Assembly (NCBI GenBank): GCA_016931225.1
Contig: JAFGFE010000027.1
Span: 1-64,000, forward strand
Source of the DNA: Candidatus Zymogenaceae bacterium
GTDB lineage: Bacteria > Desulfobacterota > Zymogenia > Zymogenales > Zymogenaceae
DNA length: 64,000 bases
Direction of reading: 5' to 3'
Shown here: positions 1 through 9,424 of the stretch, one piece after another
Layout of the letters: each line of letters opens with the position of its first letter
How positions within the stretch are numbered: the stretch's first letter is position 1
Notes under the pieces: generated by a model
Told to the model about the DNA's origin: nothing
Databases searched by the model: none
What the model saw: the letters and a program-made list of their open reading frames with translations, nothing else
Made by a program: the position numbers and the translations under genes

Positions 1-430
1 ATCGGCAGGTTATGACTGTGTAACCGCCATTGACATGCCGGGAGGTACGGCCACTGTCAACTCAAGTCTCGTTCAGGACAGTATAGTAGAACCGTCTTGC
101 AGGAAGGCAAACTGTCAACACAACTCGTGACTACCGCACTTTATTTAATCGCTTGATTTCCTTGTTCATCAAATACCCCTATTATAGTACCTTCTTAATA
201 AGCATCCTCACTCTTGTTATATTACTCAATTGCATACATTACCCAAGGCACTGCAGTTGCGCACACCAGGGCTGTTAATACCACACCGATTACCAGTCGT
301 CTTATATCATCACTCCGTTATTTAAATTATCAGTGTTCCCCGTCTTATCATATTTCTATGAAAGAATCAATTCTTATCCGTAAAAAAGACTAGTACACCG
401 CCGGCCTCATAATCACACTATTGATCGTTC
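1..430. other. Left-edge region without a supported gene
   Basis: No open frame longer than a few dozen codons with a credible start is visible on either strand. On the minus strand there is a short hydrophobic reading frame around 240-325, but it lacks an ATG, GTG or TTG start with a ribosome site. The base composition is lower in GC than the genes to the right. The region lies downstream of the minus-strand operon that ends at 431. I see no clear intrinsic terminator, tRNA or repeat. Confidence 0.5.
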
Positions 431-664
431 TCATTCATCCTCACTCTGGATTCTATCGAAACGATACCTATCCTTCACGGAAAAAGTGCCGTCCGGGTTT
501 TTTTTATACATCGAGGGCGGGTCGAACAGGTCCATCACAAATTCCCACTCGAAATCCAAGCGGGATCTGTTTTCCTCAAACCATTCTTCACCACGCCTGT
601 CTATCAATCGCTGGTCAAGAAACGCTTTTAGCCCCTGTTCGTCTACCCTTTGTTCGTAAGGCAT
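431..664 (-). CDS. Small hypothetical protein, 77 aa
   Basis: The start ATG shares one base with the stop of the upstream transglutaminase-like gene (a TAATG junction at 662-666), which implies translational coupling and the same mRNA. The product is short, highly charged and rich in aromatic residues (for example EEWFEENR and FEWEFVMD), with no signal peptide or membrane segment. A longer minus-strand frame reaching 919 is only a shadow of the neighbouring gene upstream of this ATG. I do not recognise a family. Its last position in the operon, after two dehydratase subunits and a transglutaminase-like protein, suggests an accessory role, but no function can be assigned. Confidence 0.55.
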   Translation of the reverse strand: MPYEQRVDEQGLKAFLDQRLIDRRGEEWFEENRSRLDFEWEFVMDLFDPPSMYKKNPDGTFSVKDRYRFDRIQSEDE

Positions 665-1365
665 TATTCCTTGCCCGCTCCCAGAAGCGTCATTGCCCCG
701 TCGAAGCCGTGCTCCTCGATGAGCGCGAGAAGTAAGTTCATCCGATCTTCCCCGAACAGCCGAAAGAAGGCGTCGATAATGTGATCGAAGGGGAGGTCCG
801 GCCAGTGCCCCACGTCTTTCAGGTACACGATGGAGAGGTTTCCCGATCGGTCGTATTTCGGGAAGACGCCGTCGTGTACACCGTCGAACTCCACGGGAAT
901 GAGCCCCAATAGATCGCACATCTCGATGTTGAAGGCCGGGGTGGCCTTTCGCCAGCGGCCTTCGATGAAAAATTCCGTGAAGCCGTGGCTGAAGATGATG
1001 TCCGTACCCTGGAGTTCCAAGAGCTTCTTTGGGAGCTGGTGGTTTTGAATGTCCGCAAAGCCGAGGCGGGTGGGGATATTCACGGCCCGGCCCAGGGCGG
1101 CCAGAACCACCGCCTTCTGGATACAGTAGCCGTATCCCCGTTTCAGCACCGTGCTTGCCCGGTAGAAATCCGGGTGGTGAAAGGGGGAGTAGGGATTATA
1201 CCTGACGGCGTCCCGGGCATGATAGAACAAACGCGACGCCCTCTCGGCGTCGGTGGATGCGGCGGCCGTGAGCGACTGTGCCAGTTCGACGATCGTCGGG
1301 TGATCGCTGTCGATAATGTCCGTGGGATTGATGTACTGTTCCATCGAATTTTTTTCGTCTGTCAT
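664..1365 (-). CDS. Transglutaminase-like cysteine protease-fold protein
   Basis: The 233-residue protein has the transglutaminase-core layout. A catalytic-type Cys lies in the segment YGYCIQKAVVLAALGRA near residue 81, followed by IPTRLGFADIQNH. A downstream His lies in SHGFTEFFIEGRW near residue 125. The third acidic position of the triad is less clear (ATPAFN). There is no signal peptide, so the protein is predicted to be cytoplasmic. A ribosome site GGAG lies five bases before the ATG. It sits 36 bases after the dehydratase subunit gene and overlaps the next small gene, so it is part of the 3784-431 operon. Family members act as peptidases or amide-forming enzymes; the substrate here is unknown. 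Confidence 0.8.
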   Translation of the reverse strand: MTDEKNSMEQYINPTDIIDSDHPTIVELAQSLTAAASTDAERASRLFYHARDAVRYNPYSPFHHPDFYRASTVLKRGYGYCIQKAVVLAALGRAVNIPTRLGFADIQNHQLPKKLLELQGTDIIFSHGFTEFFIEGRWRKATPAFNIEMCDLLGLIPVEFDGVHDGVFPKYDRSGNLSIVYLKDVGHWPDLPFDHIIDAFFRLFGEDRMNLLLALIEEHGFDGAMTLLGAGKE

Positions 1366-1401
1366 ATGTTCTCCGATCGGAATTGAAGACGGATTGCTCG
1401 G

Positions 1402-2652
1402 TTACAAAAGGCCCTTTTTTTCAAGGAGCATCTCCATGAAGGCGTCCACCCTGGTTTGGAACTGGGCGGGGGAAAAATTGCGATCATCCATGTGATCGGC
1501 GTCGATGACCACCGACGGGATGTCCAGCTCCTCCTCCAGCGCCCGCTTGATGTCCGCCTGTCCCAGGGTGATGGGAACGCATGACTTGTTGGAATGGAGC
1601 AGCGCTCCGTCGATCTTGTATTCCCTGCATGCCTTGAGGACCATCTCTTTTCTGGTCTCCACGGACACGCAGGAGACCAGCGGATAGGACTTGAGGGTTT
1701 TCATCGCTAAAGCCTTTAGGGGATCGGACGTGTCCATGCGGATGGACCAGGCCGCCGAGTAGGTCTCGGCCACCACAACGGCCCCCATTTTTTCAAAGTA
1801 GTTAAACAGGCCCATATTGTACCAGAGGGGGATGTTGTCCCAGAAGAGGCGAAGCCGCTCGTCCTCGATAATGCCGACGCCGTTTTCCGCCCGTTCTTTC
1901 AGCTCGTCCCGCACCTTGGTGAGAAAGTCGACGGCGATCTGGGTTCCCTGGCGGGTCACCAGCACGAACATGATGCCGATCTCCGCCGCCGAGATGGGCG
2001 TGGGCACATGGCGGCGATAGGTGCAGATCTCATCCCACAGGGCGCAGGATTCATCCGAGAGCCGCACGACGTCCGCGAGGCGGTCGTAATCGAGCTTTCT
2101 GCCGGTGGTTTCGGTGAGAAATTCGATGAGCTGTTTCATCTGGTGTACGGCGTATTCCACGTGGTGGGGCTGGATATGTTCCAGGGCCACCTGGGGCAGG
2201 TCCCCGCGAAACACTTTCGCGTTGGGGAAGCGATGCTCCATGATCTGGAAAATCTTCATGGCGGGTATGCACCCGCCGCTGGCGTATACCAAAAGATCCG
2301 GCTCCGGGAGCCCCCCCAGGGGGACCTGATCCCCCCCCATCATGCCGTGGACGAAGCCGACGATGTTCCGAAGGTACCCGCATAAATCCTGGGAATATCC
2401 CATGCCCTCGGCCACCTCGAAATTGGCCGGCGTCAGGCCGAAGGCGGCGCAGACCGGTGACCAGTTCTCCGGGAAGACCGGCTGCAGGTCCATGGCGTAA
2501 AACAGCTCGATGGCCCCGTTCATGGGGGGCATCCAACCCACCGGTTTTCCCTCGGCCTTCGCCTGATGACATTCCAGGTAAAACTCCGTGACCACCCGGT
2601 TCAGTTCCTTCGCCGTGGCCAGCCGTTTGGTGGACTTTTTCGTCTTTTCCAT
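1402..2652 (-). CDS. 2-hydroxyacyl-CoA dehydratase / benzoyl-CoA reductase family subunit (first type)
   Basis: About 416 residues, matching the HgdA/HgdB, BcrB/BcrC superfamily (2-hydroxyacyl-CoA dehydratase D-component). These proteins bind a [4Fe-4S] cluster and, after ATP-driven one-electron activation, catalyse radical dehydration or ring reduction of acyl-CoA thioesters. Visible Cys positions include SQDLCGYLRN, ASGGCIPAM and SNKSCVPI. The N-terminal position where the partner subunit has Cys (YFCTYTP) carries Pro in GWMPPMNGAIELF. The ATG at 2652, one base after the stop of the upstream gene and preceded by GGGG, is preferred over an upstream TTG at 2664. No activator ATPase (HgdC type) is adjacent, so the reaction cannot be named. 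Confidence 0.85.
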   Translation of the reverse strand: MEKTKKSTKRLATAKELNRVVTEFYLECHQAKAEGKPVGWMPPMNGAIELFYAMDLQPVFPENWSPVCAAFGLTPANFEVAEGMGYSQDLCGYLRNIVGFVHGMMGGDQVPLGGLPEPDLLVYASGGCIPAMKIFQIMEHRFPNAKVFRGDLPQVALEHIQPHHVEYAVHQMKQLIEFLTETTGRKLDYDRLADVVRLSDESCALWDEICTYRRHVPTPISAAEIGIMFVLVTRQGTQIAVDFLTKVRDELKERAENGVGIIEDERLRLFWDNIPLWYNMGLFNYFEKMGAVVVAETYSAAWSIRMDTSDPLKALAMKTLKSYPLVSCVSVETRKEMVLKACREYKIDGALLHSNKSCVPITLGQADIKRALEEELDIPSVVIDADHMDDRNFSPAQFQTRVDAFMEMLLEKKGLL

Positions 2653-2653
2653 T

Positions 2654-3784
2654 TCAATCCCCAATCATCTCGAAAAAACCCTGCAGACGGGTGGCCGCCT
2701 GTCCTTCCATGACACCGGTCTCCTCAATCTCAATAACGAGATACGGCACGCCCTCCTCCCGAAGACTCCGGCCCACAATGGGGATATCCGTCAGGTGCGG
2801 GGTGCAGAATTTCTGGATGAGGAACACCACGCCCCGGGCGCCGGAGCGACGGGCCAGGTCCAAAAGCAGCGGCGCCCTTGTTTTCGCCAATTGCCGTGAG
2901 GGGCACGGAAAATGGGCGATGGAGCGCTCGATGAGCCGATGGACGGCCTTTTTGCCGTCACCGGAAGGGGGGTCGAAATAACGAAAGCCGGTGCACAGGT
3001 CGTCGGCCACAATCCTGCCGCCGGATCGCTCGATAAGGTCGAATATACTCCGATCCTCCACCAGGCTTCCGGATACCAGTATCGGCGTGCCGTCCTGTGT
3101 GTGTGATCCCTTTTCGGTGTTTGCCTTCAGGGATGAAACCAACTCGGAGAGGAGTTTCTCCGCCCGCTCCGGCGGCGTCACCTGGACGCCCCGTATCACC
3201 GTGTAGAAATCCCCGGCGGAAAGAAGGAGTTCTCCCTTGTACCTTTTGTCGTAAAGCCACAGGACCGTAAGGCGTATGTCGTCGTAGATATCCAGGGAAT
3301 TTGAAAGTGCGGTGTCGGAGAATTCCAGGCCGTGATCGGCCAGGCGCTCGGTCAGGTTCTTAAGCTCCTGTTCGAAAAAGAGCTTCGCGGATGAACTGTC
3401 CCCATATGGCAGAGATAGAATATGATAGAAAGAAAGCGGGATGTTTCCCTTCCAGACGTTGAACATGCCGCACGCGACATCGCAACTGTATCCCTGTACC
3501 AGACCGAAGAGGTTCTCATAGTCACCGGAGAGGGCCCGCTCTAATCCTGCGCGCATGTAGGGGCAGACGAACGAGGGAACGAGCCCGTCGGCGCGGTCGA
3601 TGCGCATCGGGCCGCCGCTGATGCGCACAGGTACTGCGCCGGTGGCGTGGATCAATTCCACGGGCGTATAGGTACAGAAGTACCCGATGGCCTTTTTCCC
3701 GCTTTGGGATATCTCGTCGATCAGCTCCCCGGGATGTTCCAGCGCCCGGGTGAATTCGGACATGAAGTCTGTGGGAGAAGACAT
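2654..3784 (-). CDS. 2-hydroxyacyl-CoA dehydratase / benzoyl-CoA reductase family subunit (second type)
   Basis: 376 residues of the same superfamily as the next gene, presumably its heterodimer partner. Three Cys are spaced as expected for a cluster-binding subunit: IGYFCTYTPVELIHA near residue 35, YSCDVACGMFNV near 110, and LIQKFCTPHLTDIP near 340. The open frame extends to 3958, but the ATG at 3784 has a GAGG site eight bases upstream and begins just before the conserved domain, so it is chosen. It leads the four-gene minus-strand operon and is divergent from the GTPase gene at 3949, with about 160 bases between for both promoters. Whether the pair acts on an aromatic, a hydroxyacyl-CoA or another substrate is unknown. 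Confidence 0.85.
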   Translation of the reverse strand: MSSPTDFMSEFTRALEHPGELIDEISQSGKKAIGYFCTYTPVELIHATGAVPVRISGGPMRIDRADGLVPSFVCPYMRAGLERALSGDYENLFGLVQGYSCDVACGMFNVWKGNIPLSFYHILSLPYGDSSSAKLFFEQELKNLTERLADHGLEFSDTALSNSLDIYDDIRLTVLWLYDKRYKGELLLSAGDFYTVIRGVQVTPPERAEKLLSELVSSLKANTEKGSHTQDGTPILVSGSLVEDRSIFDLIERSGGRIVADDLCTGFRYFDPPSGDGKKAVHRLIERSIAHFPCPSRQLAKTRAPLLLDLARRSGARGVVFLIQKFCTPHLTDIPIVGRSLREEGVPYLVIEIEETGVMEGQAATRLQGFFEMIGD

Positions 3785-3948
3785 GCTCGCCTCTTCTGTC
3801 AGGATATCAATTCTCCTCAGAATAGCGGGAACCGAAGGCAAAATCAAGGGAAAGATATGCCTTTCGGCGATGGCGGGGTGAAAAACTTCTTGCCAAGCGA
3901 GACGGTTTTTTCTATCATCAAGGGAGGAAACAAGGAGTGTTGTGTGAC

Positions 3949-4941
3949 ATGTCGGCAAATCTGACCCCGGAATATTTAAAGGCGGAAGAGAGCTACAAAC
4001 AGGCCAAGGAGCCCGAGGAGAAGCTTCGCTATCTGGAGATGATGCTCTCCACGATCCCGAAACACAAAGGGACCGACAAGATGCAGGCGGACATCAAGCG
4101 GCGCATCTCCCGAACCAAGGAGTCCCTTGAAAAGCGGTCGAAGTCGAAGCGATACAACCCGTACCAGGTCGAGCGGGAGGGCATCGCCCAGATCGCCGTG
4201 GTGGGGGCGCCCAATGCCGGGAAGTCCTGCCTGGTTTCGGCCCTGACCAACGCAAAGTGCCAGGTGGCCGACTATCCGTACACCACCGTCAAGCCGGTGC
4301 CTGGCATGATGCAGTTTGAAAACGTTCAGATACAGCTTGTGGATCTGCCCCCCGTCTCGGAGGAGTTTACCGAGGCGGCGATGGTCTCCATGATCAGAAA
4401 CGCCGACAGGGTGCTTTTTGTCTTCGACGCGTCAGATCCCGACCCGATGGCGAAAATCGAGGAGGTCAGGGACGTGCTCAAAGAGCACAAGGTGTTTATC
4501 CACAGGGACCCGGAGAGGAAATTTAACCCGGACGGAGACGCATATTTAAAGGGAATGCTGCTTGCCAACAAGGCCGACGCCGAGGGTGCCGAAGCGAACA
4601 TAGCGGAGATCACAGAGCTCTACGGCGAGGAATATCCGATCCACATCGTTTCCGCCCTGAGGGGAGACGGGCTGGAGGATCTCAGGCGGATGATCTTCGA
4701 TACGCTGGGAGTCATCCGGATTTATACCAAGTCCAGGGGGAAGGAGCCGAATTTCGACGAGCCGGTGGTGCTCAAGCGGGGGGCGACGCTTTTGGACTTC
4801 GCCGCGGAGATTCACAAGGATTTCGTGAAGTCGATGAAGTATGCGAAAATCTGGTCCAAGAACACGGACAAATATGACGGTCAGATGGTCAACCGGGACG
4901 AGGTCCTGGCGGATGAGGATATTATACAGCTTCACATGTAA
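3949..4941 (+). CDS. TGS-domain OBG/DRG-type GTPase
   Basis: 330 residues. An N-terminal helical region of about 70 residues precedes a G domain with the P loop GAPNAGKS near residue 82, a DxPP-type G3 region (LVDLPPV), the G4 motif NKAD, and a C-terminal TGS domain (VVLKRGATLLDFAAEIH) of about 65 residues. The layout matches the archaeal and bacterial DRG-like GTPases linked to ribosome function. The ATG at 3949 has AAGGAG eleven bases upstream; an earlier GTG at 3937 is also possible. It is followed by a CoA-binding-fold gene and a membrane-anchored protein on the same strand, probably in one unit. Confidence 0.88.
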   Translation: MSANLTPEYLKAEESYKQAKEPEEKLRYLEMMLSTIPKHKGTDKMQADIKRRISRTKESLEKRSKSKRYNPYQVEREGIAQIAVVGAPNAGKSCLVSALTNAKCQVADYPYTTVKPVPGMMQFENVQIQLVDLPPVSEEFTEAAMVSMIRNADRVLFVFDASDPDPMAKIEEVRDVLKEHKVFIHRDPERKFNPDGDAYLKGMLLANKADAEGAEANIAEITELYGEEYPIHIVSALRGDGLEDLRRMIFDTLGVIRIYTKSRGKEPNFDEPVVLKRGATLLDFAAEIHKDFVKSMKYAKIWSKNTDKYDGQMVNRDEVLADEDIIQLHM

Positions 4942-4997
4942 TCTTCCGGAAGGTGCGAGGTTCCATTCCCGCAAGCGGTGACAGAAGGAGAAAAAAG

Positions 4998-5444
4998 ATG
5001 ACCGACGTCCCCCGGCCGGGGAGGGACACTCCCTCCGATGACCTCGTTCGTTCGCTGTTGGAACAGTCATGTACCATCGCCGTTGTCGGTCTTTCGCCGA
5101 AGGAAACCCTGCCCAGCCATCGGGTGGCCGCATACATGAAGGGTGCGGGGTTCCGCATCATCCCGGTGCGGCCGCTGGTGAAAGAGGTATTGGGGGAGGC
5201 GGCCTACGGCGATCTTGCGGATATTCCTCTTTCTGTAGACGTTGACATTGTCAATATCTTCCGTCGTTCCCAGGAGGTTGTGCCCATTGTGGAGGCCGCC
5301 GTGACGCGAAACGGCCTTCGGGCGGTATGGATCCAGGAAGGGGTTATCAATCGGGAAGCGGCCCGGATCGCCCGGGAGGCGGGCGTGCTGGTGATCATGG
5401 ATCGCTGTATTTTAAAAGAACATGCAAGATTAATAGGGGGATGA
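4998..5444 (+). CDS. CoA-binding (Rossmann) domain protein, YccU type
   Basis: 148 residues matching the stand-alone CoA-binding domain family: IAVVGLSPKETLPSH near residue 27 (nucleotide-binding loop), IIPVRP, VDIVNIFRRSQEV and VWIQEGVINREAARIAREAG. Members bind CoA or related nucleotides; their physiological role is poorly defined. It is cytoplasmic and lacks the catalytic domains of succinyl-CoA ligase. AAGGAG lies seven bases before the ATG at 4998. The stop is one base before the next ATG, so it is coupled with the following gene. Confidence 0.85.
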   Translation: MTDVPRPGRDTPSDDLVRSLLEQSCTIAVVGLSPKETLPSHRVAAYMKGAGFRIIPVRPLVKEVLGEAAYGDLADIPLSVDVDIVNIFRRSQEVVPIVEAAVTRNGLRAVWIQEGVINREAARIAREAGVLVIMDRCILKEHARLIGG

Positions 5445-5445
5445 C

Positions 5446-5910
5446 ATGATATCTGCTGCTGATGGTCAGGTACGGGGAGGGGGCTGGCGCTTCGTCGTCG
5501 CCGTCGTCATCGTGGGAGCGGTTTTATATTTCTTCTTTCTGAGGGAAAAAGAGGTTGTAGAATGGGCGCCGGTTGAGGATACCGGATGGCCCTCGAAGAC
5601 AGAGGCGGTTACCGAGATGCGCCTGAATCTGAGCGCCGTCGTCAACGCCGAGAAAAATTACCACCAGCTCAACGGCATATATATTCCCTGCGGCCCGAAC
5701 CCGGCTGAGATGCCGACAGAACGGGTGCCGTGGAATCCATCGGCCGCCGCGGGCTGGGACGATTTGATGGTATCCCTTCCGGGAAACACCTGGTTTCAGT
5801 ACGAGGTGGTGGTGACCGGGGATCATTTCGAGGCGTTCGCCCGCACCCGGGTCGGGGGTGAGGAGTTGGTCTATTCCATGGATAAAAACGGGACGCTGAA
5901 CTCCAGGTAG
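5446..5910 (+). CDS. Membrane-anchored hypothetical protein with pilin-like periplasmic part
   Basis: 154 residues. One N-terminal membrane segment (WRFVVAVVIVGAVLYFFFL, residues 14-32) is followed by a soluble domain. That domain has a helix (EAVTEMRLNLSAVVNAEKNYH) and a region resembling the variable part of type IV pilin-like proteins (NGIYIPCGPNP, TWFQYEVVVTGDHFEAFA). There is no prepilin peptidase motif. GGGGG serves as ribosome site and the ATG begins one base after the preceding stop. Function unknown; an inner-membrane protein facing the periplasm is the most that can be said. Confidence 0.7.
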   Translation: MISAADGQVRGGGWRFVVAVVIVGAVLYFFFLREKEVVEWAPVEDTGWPSKTEAVTEMRLNLSAVVNAEKNYHQLNGIYIPCGPNPAEMPTERVPWNPSAAAGWDDLMVSLPGNTWFQYEVVVTGDHFEAFARTRVGGEELVYSMDKNGTLNSR

Positions 5911-5975
5911 AAAAGGACCCGGTGTCGTCGGGCCGATTCCCAACATCCAGAGTTATCCAGAAGAAATAAAAATAC

Positions 5976-6010
5976 ACAGGCCGGAGAGGATGCCCTCTCC
6001 GGCCTGTTTT
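5976..6010. terminator. Strong intrinsic terminator, likely bidirectional
   Basis: A perfect 14-base-pair GC-rich stem (ACAGGCCGGAGAGG with its complement), a four-base loop and TTTT on the plus side. It lies between the plus-strand operon ending at 5910 and the convergent SPFH gene ending at 6101, so it can close both units. Confidence 0.9.
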
Positions 6011-6100
6011 CTTACATGATATCGATCCGATCCCGACGGGTCGCATCCTCTGCGGGATGTGCGCCCGGGTTCCAAGCGAAATCCTCGCGGCGATGTCCGG

Positions 6101-6982
6101 CTATTTCGCCTCTTTGTCCTTGAACAGCTCGCCGATGCCGCCGATACTGCCCAGCACCCCCGATGCCTCGATGGGGAGGAATATCTTCGTCGCCTGGCCG
6201 TTTGCGATGGTGCCCAGGGTCTCCAGGTACCTGATGGCGATGAGGTCGTTGGTGGGGTTGCCGTTGTGGATGGCCCCGTATACCGTTTCGATGGCTTCCG
6301 CCTCCCCCTGGGCGATGGCGATCTTCTGGTACTTTTCCGCGTCCGCCACCTTGCAGATGGCTTCCGCCTGCCCCTCGGCCTTCAGGATGGCCGCCTGCTT
6401 GGTTCCCTCTGCCTCCAGGATCGTCGCCCGCCGATCCCGCTCCGCCTTCATCTGGCGGTGCATGGCGTCGGTCACGTCCGCCGGCGGCTCGATGCGCTGG
6501 AGCTCCACCCGGGTGACCTTTGTCCCCCACTTGTCGGTGGCCTCGTCGAGAATCTCCCGCAGCTTCGAGTTGATCAGTTCCCGGGACGTTAGGGATTGAT
6601 CCAGGGCCAGGTCGCCCACGAGGTTCCTCAGGTTTGTCTGGGCAAGCTTCGTGGCGGCGGTATAGAAGTTGGTCACATTGTAGGCCACCTTGACCGGATC
6701 GGTCACCTCGTAGTAGACCACGGCGTCCACCTCCACCACCACGTTGTCCTTCGTGATCACGTCCTGGGGGGGGACGTCCACCACCTGTTCCCGCATGTCG
6801 ATTTTTCTCATGGTCTCCAGGAACGGGATGACGATTGTCAGGCCGCTGTCGACGGTGCGCGTGTATCTTCCCAGCCGCTCTATCAGCCCCTTTTCCCAGG
6901 GCCGGACGATCCGTATGCCGGTGGCCATGATGATAAAGACAAGAATAAACAAAAAGACCAGAAGCGCAATGACTCCACCCAT
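6101..6982 (-). CDS. SPFH/band-7 membrane protein (stomatin/QmcA type)
   Basis: 293 residues. An N-terminal membrane anchor (residues 3-25) is followed by the SPFH domain ([21 protein letters not shown] through the inner-leaf sheet) and a long Ala/Glu-rich coiled coil ([21 protein letters not shown]) that drives oligomerisation. Such proteins form ring-like membrane microdomain scaffolds and associate with FtsH or NfeD partners. The gene starts four bases after the NfeD-like gene, the classic NfeD-stomatin operon. Confidence 0.93.
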   Translation of the reverse strand: MGGVIALLVFLFILVFIIMATGIRIVRPWEKGLIERLGRYTRTVDSGLTIVIPFLETMRKIDMREQVVDVPPQDVITKDNVVVEVDAVVYYEVTDPVKVAYNVTNFYTAATKLAQTNLRNLVGDLALDQSLTSRELINSKLREILDEATDKWGTKVTRVELQRIEPPADVTDAMHRQMKAERDRRATILEAEGTKQAAILKAEGQAEAICKVADAEKYQKIAIAQGEAEAIETVYGAIHNGNPTNDLIAIRYLETLGTIANGQATKIFLPIEASGVLGSIGGIGELFKDKEAK

Positions 6983-6986
6983 GATA

Positions 6987-7427
6987 TTATTTCTCCTCTT
7001 TTTTTTGTACGATCAGGTGTGTTCCCTCTATCCCGGTCACGAAGATGGGCGTCCCCTCGGGGATGACCTCGCCGGATTCGCTTTCCGCCCGCCACTCGTC
7101 ATAATCGACGCGCACCCTGCCGGTGTTCTTCTTTGGGTCGATCTCGACAATGACCACCCCCGACTTATTGACGAACCGATCCGCGCCGATTCCCGGCGGC
7201 TGGGATCCGGTGATCCGGTCGGCGAGTTTTCGGGTTGAGGCGAAGAGTATACCCGAAAGCACCACGAACACCGTAACCTGCACTATGGGACCCACACCCA
7301 GGAGGGCAAGAACTCCGGTGACCGCGGCGCCGACTCCGAACCATAAAAGAAAGAATCCCGTGGTGAATATCTCGCCGATAACACACAGTATGGCGAGAGC
7401 GAACCAGATGAGCCAAATCTTCTCCAT
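6987..7427 (-). CDS. NfeD-like membrane protein (short form)
   Basis: 146 residues. Membrane segments occupy residues 4-22, 24-45 and 48-66, followed by a C-terminal OB-fold of about 65 residues ([30 protein letters not shown]). The ClpP-like protease domain of long NfeD is absent, as in the short subclass that pairs with SPFH proteins. It is translated just before the SPFH gene with a four-base gap. Upstream at 7449-7462 lies a short inverted repeat (ATATGT, two bases, ACATAT) that could be an operator. Confidence 0.92.
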   Translation of the reverse strand: MEKIWLIWFALAILCVIGEIFTTGFFLLWFGVGAAVTGVLALLGVGPIVQVTVFVVLSGILFASTRKLADRITGSQPPGIGADRFVNKSGVVIVEIDPKKNTGRVRVDYDEWRAESESGEVIPEGTPIFVTGIEGTHLIVQKKEEK

Positions 7428-7612
7428 CGGCCTCCCCTCTCATGACGATATGTACACATATTGATACACCAGGCAGTTAATGATACATGTCGTCGTTTGA
7501 GATGTCAAGGGTTGTAATGAAAGGCGGTTGATGAGTTGTACACCGAGGGGAAAATCACACGATATCGCCGTCCTTCGCGGGGCGCTCACGGTCTTTTCTC
7601 CTCCCATTCTCC

Positions 7613-9256
7613 TTGTGTTTTTCTGTGTTGGTCGATACAATCAAAGGGAGATATCTTTCATACGGTATTGATGGGTTGTGCGACACGGTGGCTATCAAGC
7701 GGACACCACTTTACAAAAGCGGAATCTCTCTCGTCGAAGACGGCTTAAATCGATGGGTTGAATACACCCGCTATCCGGGCATGCGGTATGAGTATCTGGA
7801 GATCGGCGAAACAGAGCGAAGGATTCTCAACGGGGAGACCATTCGGAAGGCCTTCGTGACGGGGCTTACCACCGAGGGCTTTTCCCGGGTCATGGCGGAT
7901 ACGGGGATGGGGGAACGCGATTCCATCAGGATCGAGGGGGAATCTCTCACCGTCTGCGTTCCGATCGTCATCAAGGAGTCCATCATTCATGTAACGGCGC
8001 TCCAGGGGTTGATCCTCGACCCCACCCACGGAGACATGGCCCTGGACGCCTCATTTAATCCCAAGACGGATGCCGCGCCCAATCATTTTCTGAGCGCGGT
8101 CAATTGTACGGGCACGCAGTTTCAGGGGAGCGTGAGTGTCACGGGGGCGGAGTTCTCCAACCTGATTTTTTTCGAGGGGACCGGATTTCATGACGTCGCC
8201 GATTTCACGGGCGCCGTCTTCTTTGACACCGCGGTGTTCAAGGGAGCCCGTTTTATAAAAGATACGACATTCGACCGCGCGACGTTTCACGGTACGGCCC
8301 AATTTGTAGCAGTCGAGTTTCAAGGGAGGGCGTCGTTTGAAGACGCCGTCTTTTTTGAAAACGCATTCTTTACCGAAACCCGATTTTTCGACGAAGCTCG
8401 AATGGTCGGCTCCCACTTCGCACAAATGTTGTATGCTCCCGCATCGGTGTTCGGGAAGGACGCGCTCTTCGATCGCTCCTGTTTCTGCCTGGTCGTAGAG
8501 ATGAAGGACGCGGTTTTTAAAGGTGTGCTGTCGGTCGGCAATGCGGTGGGAAATGTCTTGTCCCTCGATGGGGCACAGGCAAGCGGGCCCGTTCGGATAG
8601 TAGACACCCCCTTTTCCGTGTTGGATTTTACCGGCGCCCGGTGCGAACGGGACGTGACTCTCTTCGGGAGCCGCTGGGAGGAGAGCATGGATGATATCTG
8701 CAATGTCGTGTCCCGAGGCATGGACATTCAGGAAGGCGGGACGTCCGATGAAAGAGAAGGTGATGAGCGGGAGCGGTGGGTAAAGCGGCGTATTGAAGAG
8801 ACGGAAACCGTGGCGGCGATGCATCGGGAACGGGGGCGTATTGTCGATATGGTGGGACTTGAAGACATCCGTGTGGATGGATGCTTTCGCTGTGATTTTT
8901 CACACCTTGAGCCGTCGAGCCGGGAGTTCCCGGTGCTGGACAGCCACCGCCGGGCGTTGAAAAACAGGGACCCGGAAGGGAGCGAGGGAAATCGCGCGGC
9001 ATGGCGTCGGGCGGAGGGGGAGTACGCCTGGCTCGTCGATCAATACGACCGACAGGGCATGGTTGATGATGAAGAGTCAGCGAGGCTCTGGCAGAGCGAG
9101 TGCAGGATTCGGGGGCTTTCCGGCTGGAAGATGCGGCTTTTCAGGATTCACCAGCAGAACGTGAAATGGAGAAGGGACAGGAAAAAGAAAAAGGAGTCAT
9201 CCAATACGGAAAAAAATCGGAAAGGCGGAGTCTCTCCCGGTTCGAAGAATGATTGA
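7613..9256 (+). CDS. Pentapeptide-repeat protein
   Basis: Up to 547 residues. A unique N-terminal region of about 160 residues is followed by a block of about 200 residues with Phe recurring every five positions (for example TGAVFFDTAVFKGARF and FEDAVFFENAFF), the hallmark of a right-handed quadrilateral beta-helix. A charged C-terminal part ends in a Lys-rich tail (DRKKKKESS). No signal peptide is evident. The start is uncertain: the frame opens with TTG at 7613 and no candidate has a well-placed ribosome site; GTG 7687 and ATG 7781 are alternatives. Pentapeptide proteins can mimic DNA or act as protein scaffolds. No function is proposed. Confidence 0.75.
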   Translation: MCFSVLVDTIKGRYLSYGIDGLCDTVAIKRTPLYKSGISLVEDGLNRWVEYTRYPGMRYEYLEIGETERRILNGETIRKAFVTGLTTEGFSRVMADTGMGERDSIRIEGESLTVCVPIVIKESIIHVTALQGLILDPTHGDMALDASFNPKTDAAPNHFLSAVNCTGTQFQGSVSVTGAEFSNLIFFEGTGFHDVADFTGAVFFDTAVFKGARFIKDTTFDRATFHGTAQFVAVEFQGRASFEDAVFFENAFFTETRFFDEARMVGSHFAQMLYAPASVFGKDALFDRSCFCLVVEMKDAVFKGVLSVGNAVGNVLSLDGAQASGPVRIVDTPFSVLDFTGARCERDVTLFGSRWEESMDDICNVVSRGMDIQEGGTSDEREGDERERWVKRRIEETETVAAMHRERGRIVDMVGLEDIRVDGCFRCDFSHLEPSSREFPVLDSHRRALKNRDPEGSEGNRAAWRRAEGEYAWLVDQYDRQGMVDDEESARLWQSECRIRGLSGWKMRLFRIHQQNVKWRRDRKKKKESSNTEKNRKGGVSPGSKND

Positions 9257-9382
9257 AATATGTCGGCGCTTCGCCTTGTTTCCGTGTCATTTATATATAT
9301 CACTATCGCCTCATGTCTTCCTGACGAGCGGTGCCGCGCCCAACCGATCCGTTATATAACCGGATAAAAGTCCCCGGTGAGG

Positions 9383-9407
9383 GGCGGCGCGTGTGCCGCC
9401 GCTTTTT
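9383..9407 (+). terminator. Intrinsic terminator
   Basis: GGCGGC stem, six-base loop, GCCGCC, then GC and five T. It lies downstream of the pentapeptide-repeat gene and just before the convergent nitroreductase gene. Confidence 0.8.
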
Positions 9408-9424
9408 GTCTGCGATGATGGTTT

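Noticed and set aside
240-325. Minus-strand hydrophobic mini-frame near the left edge
   Set aside because: No acceptable start codon or ribosome site in frame, so it is not reported as a gene.
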